64,000 nt of DNA, from assembly GCF_900105835.1 (NCBI RefSeq), contig NZ_LT629783.1, positions 3,494,501-3,558,500 of the forward strand, read 5' to 3'. The notes under the pieces are model-generated. The model did not search any database. It was given only the letters and a program-made list of their open reading frames with translations, and was not told where the DNA came from. This document shows, in pieces, positions 29,106 to 39,370 of this stretch. The DNA comes from Pseudomonas fragi. Its GTDB lineage: Bacteria > Pseudomonadota > Gammaproteobacteria > Pseudomonadales > Pseudomonadaceae. How positions within the stretch are numbered: position 1 is the stretch's first letter; each line of letters opens with the position of its first letter. Made by a program: the position numbers and the translations under genes.

Positions 29106-30450
29106 GGGTTTTCTCCTCGGGCAGTACATGCGCAACGCTCAGACGGTCGCGAGTGAAATAGGTACGGGCAGCTTGCTGGATATCGGCCGGGGTGACCTTC
29201 TGCAGGTCGGCCAGTTCGGAGTCCATCAGCTTCCACGACAGGCCGACGGTTTCCAGCTGGCCGATCGAAGTGGCCTGGCTGGTGATCGAGTCGCGCTCGT
29301 AGACCAGGCCGGCAATCACCTGGGCTCGCACACGCTCCAGCTCTTCAGCGGTAGGCGGGGTTTTTTTCAAGTCGTCGAGCAAGCGCCACAAGCCGGCATC
29401 AGCCTGGGCCATGGTGACTTTTTTCTGGCTGTTGGGCATTGCCGAAAGCATAAACAGGCTGTCGCCACGGGTGAATGCGTTGTAGCTGGACGATGCGCCG
29501 GAGACCAGTTCTTCACCACGCTCCAGTTGCGTCGGCATGCGTGCGCTGTAGCCGCCATCCAGCAGCGCGGAAATCAGGCGCAGGGCATTGGCGGTGACAG
29601 GGTCTTTGGCAGTCGCGATGCTCGGTACGTTAAAGCCCAGCATCAGGCTTGGCAGTTGGGTCTGAACGTGGATCTTGAGCAGGCGCTCACCCGGGGTGGG
29701 CAGCTCCAGCGGGATTTTCGCGACAGGGATCTCGCGTTTTTGCACCTTGCCGAAGTAGCGCTGGGCCAGGGCTTTGACTTCGTCCGGTGTCACGTCCCCG
29801 ACAACCACCAGCGTGGCGTTGTTGGGGGCATACCATTCTTCGTACCAGGCGCGCAGTTCGCCAACGCTCATGCGCTCCAGGTCCACCATCCAGCCGATGG
29901 TCGGGGTGTGGTAGCCGCTGGAAGGGAAGGCCATCGCGCTGAACAGCTCGTAGGCTTTGCTCATGGGCTGATCGTCGGTCCGCAGGCGGCGCTCTTCCTT
30001 GATGACTTCGATCTCGCGCTTGAATTCTTCAGGCGGCAGGCGAAGGCTGGCCATGCGGTCGGCCTCGAGTTCAAAGGCCACGCCCAGGCGGTCGCGGGCG
30101 AGCACCTGGTAATAGGCGGTGTAGTCATCGCTGGTGAAGGCGTTTTCCTGGGCGCCAAGGTCGCGCAGGATCAACGAGGCTTCACCGGGGCCAACCTTGT
30201 TGCTGCCCTTGAACATCATGTGCTCAAGGGCGTGGGACAGGCCGGTCTTGCCGGGCGTCTCATAGCTTGAGCCCACCTTGTACCAGACCTGGGAAACCAC
30301 CACAGGGGCGCGATGGTCTTCGCGAACAATGACCTTGAGGCCATTGTCCAGGCGGAATTCGTGGGTGGGCTGCGGTTCGGCCGCCAGGGCCGAAAGCGGT
30401 AATAAAACTGTGCTGAGCAACAGGCCAGCAGCGCGGCGGGCTAGATTCAT
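29098..30450 (-). CDS. M16-family zinc metallopeptidase (copy 1)
   Basis: 450-residue secreted M16 peptidase. Signal peptide about residues 1-24 (ending ALAA). The inverted zinc motif HALEH is in the first domain, with the third ligand Glu in the REIEVIKEERR helix. The second half is the non-catalytic M16 domain. Forms an operon with the subunit gene at 27615-29105 and rsmD. The ATG at 30450 is chosen because it opens directly into the signal peptide; the frame continues upstream to 30540 without support. Confidence 0.88.
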   Translation of the reverse strand: MNLARRAAGLLLSTVLLPLSALAAEPQPTHEFRLDNGLKVIVREDHRAPVVVSQVWYKVGSSYETPGKTGLSHALEHMMFKGSNKVGPGEASLILRDLGAQENAFTSDDYTAYYQVLARDRLGVAFELEADRMASLRLPPEEFKREIEVIKEERRLRTDDQPMSKAYELFSAMAFPSSGYHTPTIGWMVDLERMSVGELRAWYEEWYAPNNATLVVVGDVTPDEVKALAQRYFGKVQKREIPVAKIPLELPTPGERLLKIHVQTQLPSLMLGFNVPSIATAKDPVTANALRLISALLDGGYSARMPTQLERGEELVSGASSSYNAFTRGDSLFMLSAMPNSQKKVTMAQADAGLWRLLDDLKKTPPTAEELERVRAQVIAGLVYERDSITSQATSIGQLETVGLSWKLMDSELADLQKVTPADIQQAARTYFTRDRLSVAHVLPEEKTHE

Positions 30451-30806
30451 TCGTTTTTTAACCTGTTGGGCTACCCGTTCGGCCTTAGCGTCTGCGGGTG
30501 AGGAGGTGCTAGGATACTGATCCGTTTTACTGGCGGCCACGCCTATCAGGCCTTTGACGATCAGACGACGTTTGATCGGGCAGTATAGGAGCCCGCTTGG
30601 AAGTGTGGATGTATCCCGGTAAATTTCGCATTTTTGCCGACTTTCCCGTGACAGACCCGAGTTAAGACGAAGTTTACGAGGTGTGTTTTACCCTCTGACT
30701 ACAGTTGCGTGCGAACAAGCTGACAAAATTACAGTCTGTTTCACACCGAATATTATTTGCCGAGGCGCCACAGTGGCGCGTCGCTACGATGAGATAGCCG
30801 TCCTCC
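30451..30806. other. Intergenic region between M16 operon and ftsY
   Basis: 356 bases between divergent genes. It must contain the promoters of both operons. I could not pick a -35/-10 pair with confidence, and saw no gene, repeat or strong hairpin. Confidence 0.5.
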
Positions 30807-32227
<1,421 letters not shown>

Positions 32228-32231
<4 letters not shown>

Positions 32232-32899
32232 TTCGTTTCGAGCAGGTCGGTAAGCGCTATCCAAATGGACACGTGGGCCTGCACGAGCTGAGCTTTCGGG
32301 TTCGTCGAGGCGAGTTCCTCTTTGTGACCGGCCACTCCGGCGCAGGCAAAAGCACGCTGTTGCGCCTGCTGCTGGCGATGGAACGCCCCACCAGCGGCAA
32401 ATTGCTGCTGGCAGGGCAGGACCTGGGGCAGATCAGCAACGCGCAGATCCCTTTTTTGCGTCGTCAGATCGGTGTGGTGTTCCAGAACCACCAGTTGCTG
32501 TTTGATCGCACGGTGTTCAACAACGTCGCCTTGCCCCTGCAAATTCTCGGCTTGTCCAAGGCTGAAGTCGCCAAGCGTGTCGATTCGGCGCTGGAGCGCG
32601 TGGCGCTGTCGGATAAAACCGATCTGTACCCGGGCGACTTGTCCACGGGCCAGCAACAACGTGTCGGCATTGCCCGCGCCATCGTGCATCGCCCGGCCTT
32701 GCTGCTGGCCGATGAACCCACCGGTAACCTCGACCCGCGTCTGGCGGCGGAAATCATGGGCGTATTTGAAGACATCAACCGTTTGGGCACCAGCGTACTG
32801 ATTGCCAGCCATGACCTGGCACTGATCGCCCGCATGCGCCATCGCATGCTGACCTTGCAGCGCGGGCGCCTGATCGGTGACGGGGAGGCCGCGCAATGA
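32228..32899 (+). CDS. ftsE: Cell division ATP-binding protein FtsE
   Basis: 223-residue ABC ATPase that with FtsX controls peptidoglycan hydrolases at the septum. Walker A GHSGAGKST, signature LSTGQQQR and Walker B LLLADEPTGNLD are intact. Overlaps ftsY upstream and ftsX downstream by four bases each (ATGA), which shows tight coupling. Confidence 0.96.
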
Positions 32900-33918
32900 G
32901 TGCCACCCGCAGCCCCAAAGTGTCCGAACGCGTAGCGCCCAAGGCCGCCGATCCGCAGCCGCCGAAGAAAAAACACGATGATGACGATGGCCCGACCTTC
33001 GCCATGTTGTTTCACGCCTGGGTTGAAGCCCACCGTGCGAGCTTGCTCGACAGCCTCAAGCGCCTGGGCAAACAACCGATTGGCAGCTTTTTCACCTGCC
33101 TGGTGATGGCGGTTGCCCTGAGCTTGCCGATGGGCCTGTCGTTGTTGCTCAACAACGTCGAGCGCCTGGGCGGTTCCTGGCAGCGCGCGGCGCAGATTTC
33201 GCTGTACTTGCAGATGGATGCCAGCAGCGAGCAGGGTGAAAATCTCAGCGATCAGATAAAAGGTATGGCAGGGGTGGCTGACGCAGAATTTATCAGCCGC
33301 GAAAAAGCCCTTGAAGAGTTCCAGCAGCAGTCAGGGCTGGGCGAAGCGCTTAAAGAGCTGCCCGACAACCCGTTGCCTGGCGTGGTGCTGGTTACCCCGG
33401 CCGAGGTCGATAAAGCCACCCTGGAAGCTCTTCGTGAGCGCCTGGCGCAGTTGCCAAAAGTGCAACAGGCGCAACTTGATCTAGTCTGGGTCGAGCGCCT
33501 GGCGGCCATCCTGAAGTTGGGTGACCGTTTCGTGTTTGGCTTGACTGTATTGCTGGTATCGGCTTTGCTGCTGGTTATCGGTAATACGATTCGTTTGCAT
33601 ATCGAGAATCGTCGTATCGAAATCGAGGTCATCAAGCTGGTTGGCGGCACTGACAGCTATGTACGCAGGCCCTTTCTTTATATGGGTGCGCTTTATGGCT
33701 TTGGTGCCGGTGTACTTTCGTGGGGAGTTCTGGCATTCGGCCTGAACTGGCTTAACGACGCGGTGGTGGGGTTGGCCGGTTTGTACGGCAGCAACTTTGC
33801 CCTGGCGGGCGTGCCGGTAGCCGATGGTCTGTCTCTCTTGCTTGGCGCGGTGCTGTTAGGGTATATCGGTGCATGGATTGCAGTAGCGCGGCATTTGCGT
33901 GAGCTTTCGCCCAAGTAG
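32896..33918 (+). CDS. ftsX: Cell division membrane protein FtsX
   Basis: 340-residue ABC-type membrane protein. A basic, Lys/Asp-rich cytoplasmic N-terminus of about 35 residues precedes TM1 (about 60-80). A periplasmic domain (about 85-205) and three further TM segments follow. This is the FtsX/MacB-like topology. Partner of FtsE. Confidence 0.95.
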   Translation: MSATRSPKVSERVAPKAADPQPPKKKHDDDDGPTFAMLFHAWVEAHRASLLDSLKRLGKQPIGSFFTCLVMAVALSLPMGLSLLLNNVERLGGSWQRAAQISLYLQMDASSEQGENLSDQIKGMAGVADAEFISREKALEEFQQQSGLGEALKELPDNPLPGVVLVTPAEVDKATLEALRERLAQLPKVQQAQLDLVWVERLAAILKLGDRFVFGLTVLLVSALLLVIGNTIRLHIENRRIEIEVIKLVGGTDSYVRRPFLYMGALYGFGAGVLSWGVLAFGLNWLNDAVVGLAGLYGSNFALAGVPVADGLSLLLGAVLLGYIGAWIAVARHLRELSPK

Positions 33919-33955
33919 TGTCTTGACACCTGTTGACCTTTTCAGCTTTTTTTGG

Positions 33956-33982
33956 GAACTTTTTTTCAGGTTTCCGGTCAAC
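33956..33982 (+). promoter_or_regulatory. AlgU/sigma-E-like promoter of rpoH
   Basis: GAACTT at 33956-33961 and TCAAC at 33978-33982, separated by 16 bases, fit an extracytoplasmic sigma factor (AlgU) promoter. They lie about 50 bases before the rpoH start. In P. aeruginosa rpoH is known to have an AlgU-dependent promoter (from memory), which supports the reading. A TTGACA at 33923 has no good -10 at the right distance. Confidence 0.6.
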
Positions 33983-34031
33983 TTTCGCAGTGCTGAACTG
34001 CACGAGTTATGTGAGACGGAGGTTTTTTCGT

Positions 34032-34886
34032 ATGACCACTTCTTTGCAACCTGCGTATGCGTTGGTCCCTGGTGCGAACCTCGAGGCCTATGTCAATACG
34101 GTGAACAGCATTCCACTGCTGACACCGGAGCAGGAGCGTGAACTGGCCGAGAGTCTCTACTATGAGCAGGATTTGGGGGCGGCTCGGCAGATGGTGCTCG
34201 CCCACCTGCGTTTTGTTGTACACATTGCCCGTAGTTATTCGGGCTATGGCCTGGCTCAGGCTGACCTGATCCAGGAAGGCAACGTCGGCCTGATGAAGGC
34301 GGTCAAACGCTTTAACCCAGAAATGGGCGTGCGTCTGGTGTCGTTCGCGGTGCACTGGATCAAGGCAGAGATCCACGAGTTCATCCTGCGTAACTGGCGG
34401 ATCGTGAAAGTCGCGACCACCAAGGCCCAGCGCAAACTGTTTTTCAACCTGCGCAGCCAGAAAAAACGCCTGGCGTGGCTGAACAACGACGAAGTGCATC
34501 GTGTGGCTGAAAGCCTCGGCGTAGAGCCTCGTGAAGTGCGCGAGATGGAAAGCCGCCTGACCGGTCATGACATGGCGTTCGACCCGGCAGCCGAAGCTGA
34601 CGACGACAGTGCGTTCCAGTCGCCAGCCAACTACCTGGAAGACCACCGGTACGACCCGGCGCGCCAACTGGAAGATGCTGACTGGACCGATAACTCTACC
34701 AGCAACCTGCACGAAGCGCTGGAAGTGCTGGACGACCGCAGCCGTGACATTCTGTATCAGCGCTGGTTGGCTGAAGACAAAGCCACGCTGCACGACCTGG
34801 CACAGAAGTACAATGTGTCTGCGGAGCGGATTCGTCAGCTGGAAAAAAGCGCGATGAACAAGCTCAAACTGTCGATTGCCGCTTAA
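34032..34886 (+). CDS. rpoH: Heat-shock sigma factor RpoH (sigma-32)
   Basis: 284-residue sigma-70-family factor. It contains the diagnostic RpoH box QRKLFFNLR, region 2 ([20 protein letters not shown]) and a C-terminal region 4 helix-turn-helix ([19 protein letters not shown]). It directs transcription of chaperone and protease genes. The start ATG at 34032 gives the normal length; the frame upstream is only leader. In other Pseudomonas and in E. coli, early-coding rpoH mRNA acts as a thermosensor; I did not fold it here. Confidence 0.96.
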   Translation: MTTSLQPAYALVPGANLEAYVNTVNSIPLLTPEQERELAESLYYEQDLGAARQMVLAHLRFVVHIARSYSGYGLAQADLIQEGNVGLMKAVKRFNPEMGVRLVSFAVHWIKAEIHEFILRNWRIVKVATTKAQRKLFFNLRSQKKRLAWLNNDEVHRVAESLGVEPREVREMESRLTGHDMAFDPAAEADDDSAFQSPANYLEDHRYDPARQLEDADWTDNSTSNLHEALEVLDDRSRDILYQRWLAEDKATLHDLAQKYNVSAERIRQLEKSAMNKLKLSIAA

Positions 34887-34901
34887 TCCGGCCCGACAAA
34901 T

Positions 34902-34931
34902 AAACGCCCCGATCTGATCGGGGCGTTTTTG
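34902..34931 (+). terminator. Rho-independent terminator of rpoH
   Basis: Perfect stem AACGCCCCGATC/GATCGGGGCGTT with a very short loop, followed by a T run. It lies 15 bases after the rpoH stop and ends the ftsYEX-rpoH block. Confidence 0.95.
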
Positions 34932-34975
34932 TTTGTGCTGTTTGAGCGCCCCTGGCCAGCCTGCTCTGTGCAGGG

Positions 34976-35374
34976 TTAGCGGGACGGTTGTGCTTTAAGC
35001 TGCTCAGGGTCCACGCCATTTGCCCTGAGCAGGGCATCGACCAGCGAGCGGGACATCTCCACCGAATGCACCAGCGACCATACCAGCCCGCGCTCTATGC
35101 CACTGGCATGAACGGTGATTTCATCCGACACCTCTTCTGCACTTTTGAGCATCAGCGACACATGGGACAGGGCCTCTATTGCCCGAATATCAGGTTGCAC
35201 GGCAAAAGGTGATGTGGCGCTTACCTTGTGCACCCGAGTGGGCTTGAGGTTGGCGAGGGACACCCGCGGGGCCTGCTGCAGGGCCTCAAACAGGCTGCGG
35301 GTGGCCTCATCGTGCTGATGATCATCACGGGGAGGGTGACTGGCTTTGGGATCGTCGTGCGTCGTCTTTTTCAT
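34976..35374 (-). CDS. Small hypothetical protein, DUF6124/DUF3077-like
   Basis: 132-residue soluble protein. The N-terminal third is polar and probably disordered (His/Asp-rich). The C-terminal part, after FAVQPDIRAIEALSHVSLMLKSA, is predicted helical and resembles the small DUF6124 or DUF3077 proteins that are common in Pseudomonas. Function unknown. Stands alone, convergent to rpoH. Confidence 0.6.
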   Translation of the reverse strand: MKKTTHDDPKASHPPRDDHQHDEATRSLFEALQQAPRVSLANLKPTRVHKVSATSPFAVQPDIRAIEALSHVSLMLKSAEEVSDEITVHASGIERGLVWSLVHSVEMSRSLVDALLRANGVDPEQLKAQPSR

Positions 35375-35561
35375 GTCTCTTCCACGCGGATCATCGGCGA
35401 CTGGTGAAGATAGCCTTGCGGGTTTCCGGCCTGCAAGCAGCCCTTGCAGGCGCCACGCTTTCTCGGAAGCGTCTGCCTTTTGGCAGCGTAAATGTCTGAC
35501 GTGGGCGTCTGAGGAGTGAATTCGCTACACTGGCATACTTTTACGCTGTGCGTTGGCGCCC

Positions 35562-36062
35562 ATGACTGTTCTCAAATACCTCCAGGCTTACCCCCAGACC
35601 TTGCAAGAGCAGGTGCGCCAATTGATTGCGCGCGAGCAGCTGGGCGATTACCTGAGCGAGCGTTACCCACAGCGTCATGCGGTGCAAAGCGACAAGGCCT
35701 TGTATGCCTACGCTCAGGAACTCAAACAGGAATACCTGCGCAATGCGCCGTCTTTTGACAAGGTGCTGTTTGATAACAAACTCGACCTGACCCACCGTGC
35801 GCTGGGCTTGCATACGGCCATTTCACGGGTCCAGGGCGGCAAGCTCAAGGCCAAGAAGGAGCTGCGCGTAGCTTCGCTGTTCAAGGAAGCGGCGCCTGAG
35901 TTTTTGCGCATGATCGTGGTTCACGAGCTGGCCCACTTGAAAGAGTCGGACCACAACAAGGCGTTCTACAAGTTATGCGAGCACATGTTGCCGGGTTATC
36001 ACCAGCTGGAGTTTGATCTGCGTGTTTACCTGACGTGGCGGGATATGCAGGGCAAAACCTGA
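35562..36062 (+). CDS. YgjP-like metallopeptidase-domain protein
   Basis: 166-residue protein with the zinc motif HELAHLKESDHNKAFY: HExxH followed by a third His nine residues on, as in YgjP (DUF45) proteins. Physiological substrate unknown. I chose the ATG at 35562 over a TTG at 35553. Confidence 0.8.
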   Translation: MTVLKYLQAYPQTLQEQVRQLIAREQLGDYLSERYPQRHAVQSDKALYAYAQELKQEYLRNAPSFDKVLFDNKLDLTHRALGLHTAISRVQGGKLKAKKELRVASLFKEAAPEFLRMIVVHELAHLKESDHNKAFYKLCEHMLPGYHQLEFDLRVYLTWRDMQGKT

Positions 36063-36075
36063 CACTTACTTTGTG

Positions 36076-36162
36076 TGTGGGAGCGGGCTTGCCCGCGATA
36101 TGGTCGCCTCGGTACAACTGCCGAACCGCAGCGATTTAATCGCGAGCAAGCCCGCTCCCACG
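36076..36162. repeat. REP doublet (REPIN-like hairpin)
   Basis: Inverted REP cores between the YgjP-like gene and the small winged-helix gene. Confidence 0.9.
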
Positions 36163-36197
36163 CGCGCCGGGCCCGTACAGGCGGGCAGGAGTTCTGA

Positions 36198-36494
36198 ATG
36201 GAAGTCAGTAAAACCAAAAGCAGTTTTTACCGGCGCCTGTATGTGGCCTGGTTGATCGACAGCCAGACCGCCAGCAGCGTACCGGCACTCACCGAGGTGA
36301 CCGGCATGCCGCGCAGGACCGCGCAGGACACCATTGCGGCTCTGGCGGATCTGGACATCATCTGCGAGTTTGAACAGCAGGACGGCGCCCGCAACCACGC
36401 CGGACGCTACCTGATCCGCAGCTGGGGCCCGGTGGACAAAGCCTGGGTCGGCGGGCATCTGGTGCAGATCAAGCAGGTGCTGGGTTACCCCTGA
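36198..36494 (+). CDS. Small winged-helix domain protein
   Basis: 98-residue protein. Residues about 25-60 look like a winged helix-turn-helix (SVPALTEVTGMPRRTAQDTIAALADLD reads as helix-turn-helix). It could be a DNA-binding regulator, but no partner or ligand domain is present. Its 3' end overlaps that of the convergent acetyltransferase gene by 10 bases. Confidence 0.7.
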   Translation: MEVSKTKSSFYRRLYVAWLIDSQTASSVPALTEVTGMPRRTAQDTIAALADLDIICEFEQQDGARNHAGRYLIRSWGPVDKAWVGGHLVQIKQVLGYP

Positions 36495-36946
36495 GCCGTC
36501 AGGCGCATGCCGATGTGCGGGATGTTGTCTTCCAGGTACATCTCGCCCTGAGCACTGAACCCGTGTTGCTCATAGAAAGGTTGCAGGTGCGCCTGGGCCG
36601 ACAGGAACACGGGCTGCCCCGGCCAGTATTCTTCGATGTTTTCCAGGGCCTGTTCAAGCAGGGTATGCCCAAGCTTTTGCCCGCGACCCTCGACGGCAAC
36701 GATCACGCGACCAATGACCACGTCACCGCCCTGGGACTCGGGGTCGAGGATGCGGGCATACGCCACCAGCTGGTCGTCTTGCCAGCCCATCACATGCAGG
36801 GTATCGCCCGTCAGGTCCTGCCCGTCGACGTCCTGATAGGCGCATTTCTGCTCGGCGACAAATACTTTGGAGCGTAATTCGAGAATGGCGTAGAGCTGTT
36901 CCTTGCCCAGGTCGTTGTGGTGTTTGCAGAGCCAGTCGGTGGTCAC
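36485..36946 (-). CDS. elaA: ElaA-family GNAT acetyltransferase
   Basis: 153-residue GNAT protein of the ElaA type (begins with TDWLCKHHNDLGKEQLYAILELRSKVFVAEQKC). The acetyl-CoA loop is in VEGRGQKLGHTLLEQAL. Acceptor substrate unknown. Convergent with the winged-helix gene, 3' ends overlapping. Confidence 0.85.
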   Translation of the reverse strand: MTTDWLCKHHNDLGKEQLYAILELRSKVFVAEQKCAYQDVDGQDLTGDTLHVMGWQDDQLVAYARILDPESQGGDVVIGRVIVAVEGRGQKLGHTLLEQALENIEEYWPGQPVFLSAQAHLQPFYEQHGFSAQGEMYLEDNIPHIGMRLTAQG

Positions 36947-37010
36947 GATCTTGTCCTTGTTGGCGAGTTCATGCCCCGATAGTAGGCGCGATACCGACTG
37001 GCGCCAAGGC

Positions 37011-39185
37011 CTAAGGTGCCTTGACCAAATGCGCGGCCAGGGTGCGCAGCGGCCCGAGCTGGCGGCAGATCAGTGCCAGTTGGGTTTGCACCAGCCTCTG
37101 GTTCTCATCGATTTCATCCGGCATTTGTTCAAGCTCGCCGGCCAGGGTCTCTTCCTCGTCACTTTGCACCGCAACCGCCTGCTTGGTGGCCAGGCCCTGG
37201 GCAATCTGGTCGATGCTGTCGGCAATCTTGCTCCCGGCCCCTTCAATCAACTGTTCGCGCACCTCGGCGGGCAATACGGTGTCGCGGTGGGCGCCCAGAC
37301 CAGACAGGTAGCTGAGCAAGGTGTGGGACATCACCAGAAAACGAAAGCCCATATCGGCATCCTTACGGAAGTGCCCGGGTTCCATCAGCATATTGGCCAG
37401 GGTGGTCGACAGCGCCGCATCGGCGTTGTGGGCGTTACGCCGTGCCAGCCGATAGGCCAGGCTGTCGCTTTTGCCCTGGGCGTATTGCTGCATGATCTGG
37501 CGCAGGTACTGGCTGTTGCAGCTCAGGGTATTGGCCAGCACCTGATTGAGGCGACGGCCCTGCCAGTCCGGCAGGAACAGGAACACCGCTGCTGCCGCGA
37601 TCACGCTGCCCACCAGGGTGTCGAACAGGCGCGGCAGGAACAGCCCGTAGCCATCGCCCACCTGGTTGAAGCAAAACAGGATCATCAGGGTGATGGCCGC
37701 CGTGCTCAGGGTGTAGCGCGTGGTGCGGTTGATAAAGAACACCACCCCGGCCACCACGGCAAACATCGACTGCACCAGCGGGTTGGGAAACAGATCGAAC
37801 AGCGCCCAGCCCACGGCCAGGCCGATGGCGGTGCCGATAATCCGCTGGCTGAACTTGCGCCGCGTGGCGCCATAGCTTGGCTGGCACACGAACAGTGTGG
37901 TGAGGATGATCCAGTAGCCCTGGCTCGGGTGAATCCAGTGCACCATCGCAAAGCCGATGCTCAGCGCCAGAGGCAGGCGCAGGGCGTGGCGGAAGATCAG
38001 CGACGTTGGCGTCAGATGCTGGCGCAGACGCGACCAGACATCCTTGAGGTTACGCGGCGAACGGTCCAGCAGGCTGCTGTCGGTGGCATCCGCCAGGGTG
38101 TCGGGGTTGCTTGCATCGCTCAACAGGCGATCGAGGGTGCCCAGGTTGGCGGCCAGTGCCCGCAGCGAACGCAACAGCCCGCGCCAGGCCGGGTTGCTCT
38201 GGATACGCAGGTGTTCGAGGGAGGCATGCAGGTCGCCCAGGGCCTCGGCAAAACTGTCGTCATAGACGAACGGCTGGCGCAGCTTGATCGATTCCGACAG
38301 CCGCTGGCAGGCCACGCCCTGCTGGCGCAGCAGGCGCTGGCAACGGAACATCACATCACTGTGGAAGAAGGCATCGGCCAGGGCGTTGTACGGGTAATGG
38401 GACGAACTGGCGCGCTCATGGATGTCCTGCGCGAGAAAATACAGCTTGAGGTAGCGGCTGAGCTTGGAGCCTGGCCGGGTGTTGCCGACCCGGTGCAGGA
38501 TGATCTCCTTGGCGGTGTTCAGCGCTGCCACCACCCGGCCGTTTTGCCGGGCCAGTTCCAGGCGGCCCGCTTCCACGTCCAGCTTGCGGATGGGTTCGAA
38601 CAGCGCCGACTTGATCTTCAGGTACAGCCCCAGTTCCCAGAACAGCCGGGCCAGGCTCTGTTGCACCGGTTGATTGGAGAACAGGGCCTGCCACAGCACC
38701 GACAGTATCCCGTACCAGGCCGCACCGGCCACCAGCAGCAAGGGTTCATGCCAGAAGTTGGTGACTTCGCCGCCGCGCTGGTCCACGCCGATCATGGTGT
38801 ATACGGCCAGGATCAGTGTGGCCGAGGCAATCGCCCCGTAGCGTTCGCCCAATGCCCCGAGCATGGTCAGGCCGAAACTGGCCAGGGCCAGCGCGCAGAC
38901 CATCAGCCAGGGGTAGGGGAAAAGCAGCTCGACACTCAGGGCCGAGGCGGTGAAACACACCAGGGTCACCAGCAGGGCGTTGAGGCGGCCCTGCCAGCTG
39001 TCATCGGTTTCAGACAGGGCGCTGGCGATAATCCCCAGAAATAGCGGGATCAGCAGCGACATCTCATCCTGATACCAGCAAAAAGCCATGCTGCCGGTCA
39101 GGGCGACAAATACCCGCACGCTGTAACTGAACTTGTCCAGTGCCCACAGGCGACGCAAGGAATGCTGAAAGCTTTTCGATGACAT
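37011..39185 (-). CDS. yccS: YccS-family inner membrane protein (FUSC)
   Basis: 724-residue membrane protein with two blocks of hydrophobic segments (about 20-140 and about 390-510), each followed by a soluble region. This is the duplicated FUSC/YccS-YhfK architecture related to aromatic acid exporters. Substrate unknown. The start ATG at 39185 (MSSKSFQHSLRRLWALDKFSYSVR) is preferred over an upstream ATG at 39266, which lacks conservation features. Confidence 0.85.
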   Translation of the reverse strand: MSSKSFQHSLRRLWALDKFSYSVRVFVALTGSMAFCWYQDEMSLLIPLFLGIIASALSETDDSWQGRLNALLVTLVCFTASALSVELLFPYPWLMVCALALASFGLTMLGALGERYGAIASATLILAVYTMIGVDQRGGEVTNFWHEPLLLVAGAAWYGILSVLWQALFSNQPVQQSLARLFWELGLYLKIKSALFEPIRKLDVEAGRLELARQNGRVVAALNTAKEIILHRVGNTRPGSKLSRYLKLYFLAQDIHERASSSHYPYNALADAFFHSDVMFRCQRLLRQQGVACQRLSESIKLRQPFVYDDSFAEALGDLHASLEHLRIQSNPAWRGLLRSLRALAANLGTLDRLLSDASNPDTLADATDSSLLDRSPRNLKDVWSRLRQHLTPTSLIFRHALRLPLALSIGFAMVHWIHPSQGYWIILTTLFVCQPSYGATRRKFSQRIIGTAIGLAVGWALFDLFPNPLVQSMFAVVAGVVFFINRTTRYTLSTAAITLMILFCFNQVGDGYGLFLPRLFDTLVGSVIAAAAVFLFLPDWQGRRLNQVLANTLSCNSQYLRQIMQQYAQGKSDSLAYRLARRNAHNADAALSTTLANMLMEPGHFRKDADMGFRFLVMSHTLLSYLSGLGAHRDTVLPAEVREQLIEGAGSKIADSIDQIAQGLATKQAVAVQSDEEETLAGELEQMPDEIDENQRLVQTQLALICRQLGPLRTLAAHLVKAP

Positions 39186-39286
39186 GAAGTGGCGGTGCCT
39201 GGCTCGTGATTCGCTAACTTGAGCCAGATAAGACGACAGCGCAATGGGGCTGTCACATCGAACCAAAAATATTTATGCAAAGGCCC

Positions 39287-39350
39287 ATCGCGAGCAAGCC
39301 CGCTCCCACAGGAACAGCGATATTCCTGTGGGAGCGGGCTTGCTCGCGAT
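39287..39350. repeat. REP pair in reversed (back-to-back) order
   Basis: Two REP cores face the opposite way to all other doublets here: ATCGCGAGC...CCCACAGG first, then CCTGTGGG...GCTCGCGAT. They are only about 13 bases apart and give a near-perfect stem of about 27 bp. Between the divergently read ends of yccS and the HI0933 gene. Confidence 0.88.
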
Positions 39351-39370
39351 GCGGTTGGCGCTGGCTCAGG

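Noticed and set aside
33923..33950. TTGACA as a sigma-70 promoter for rpoH
   Set aside because: No acceptable -10 hexamer at 16-18 bases downstream; the region is a T run. The ECF-type pair further on fits better.
36903..39044. 713-codon plus-strand open frame opposite yccS
   Set aside because: Rich in Gln, Gly and His with no motif; the opposite strand encodes a clear membrane protein. A typical antisense frame of GC-rich DNA.
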